Program-made: the position numbers and the translations under genes | Source: Victivallales bacterium | GTDB lineage: Bacteria > Verrucomicrobiota > Lentisphaeria > Oligosphaerales > Oligosphaeraceae | Assembly (NCBI GenBank): GCA_017431185.1 | Contig: JAFRLP010000271.1 | Coordinates: 1-5,902, forward strand | Reading direction: 5' to 3' | DNA length: 5,902 nt | Part shown: piece by piece, positions 5,838-5,902 of the stretch | Numbering within the stretch: position 1 is the stretch's first letter | How the letters are laid out: each line of letters starts with the position of its first letter | The notes under the pieces: model-generated | The model's database searches: none | Seen by the model: only the letters and a program-made list of their open reading frames with translations | Told to the model about the DNA's origin: nothing

Positions 5838-5902
5838 TTACGATTCCTTGGAGGTGGTTCCGCCGATTCCCTCCTGGCGGAGGCGGGCGAACTGCGGAGA
5901 GG
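5838..5902 (-). CDS. Possible C-terminal end of an unidentified upstream gene (partial)
   Basis: Reading the minus strand from the right edge, one frame encodes about 20 residues including PQFARLRQEGIGG before a TAA at 5840-5838. The stop lies 24 nt before the ATG of the epimerase-like gene, a typical operon spacing with the next gene's Shine-Dalgarno in between. The residues look protein-like, but another frame of this short GC-rich stretch is also open, so the call rests mainly on position. Nothing about function can be read; in such loci this position often holds another catabolic enzyme or a transporter part. Confidence 0.4.
   Translation of the reverse strand, partial: SPQFARLRQEGIGGTTSKES

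Overview
The window carries four intact or nearly intact genes and one probable gene tail. All of them fit a carbohydrate-catabolism locus. Overall base composition is moderately GC-rich. The mix of a GntR/LacI chimeric regulator, a GH42-like glycosidase, a GH28-like beta-helix enzyme and an AGE-type sugar epimerase, none with a visible signal peptide, is most reminiscent of polysaccharide-degrading bacteria of the PVC group (Lentisphaerae, Verrucomicrobia, Planctomycetes). That placement is inferred from gene content and style only. No rRNA, tRNA or marker gene is present to test it.

Layout: two plus-strand genes face two minus-strand genes tail to tail. Plus strand: a transcriptional regulator (73-1149) is followed after 37 nt by a divergent GH42/clan-A-like glycoside hydrolase (1187-2962). 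Minus strand, read from the right edge: a probable C-terminal fragment of an unidentified protein (5838-5902), then after 24 nt an N-acylglucosamine 2-epimerase/cellobiose 2-epimerase-like protein (4551-5813), then after 72 nt a GH28-like pectinase-family protein (3000-4478). The 37-nt gap between the converging stop codons holds a GC-rich hairpin built around three GGGCC repeats, which may act as a shared terminator.

Proposed cooperation (inference): imported oligosaccharides, possibly of plant or algal cell-wall origin, are cleaved in the cytoplasm by the GH28-like and GH42-like enzymes. The AGE-like enzyme epimerises or isomerises a released sugar, and the regulator senses a sugar ligand through its LacI-type domain and controls the locus. 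The actual substrate cannot be read from the sequence.

Points worth attention: both hydrolases keep plausible catalytic carboxylates but depart from the textbook motifs of their families. A perfect 9-bp inverted repeat lies within the first codons of the epimerase gene. A perfect 16-bp palindrome directly follows the epimerase stop codon. An inverted repeat overlaps the probable ribosome binding site of the regulator. I saw no mobile element, CRISPR array, phage gene or RNA gene. I do not see a clearly new system beyond an unusual combination of divergent glycoside-active enzymes.
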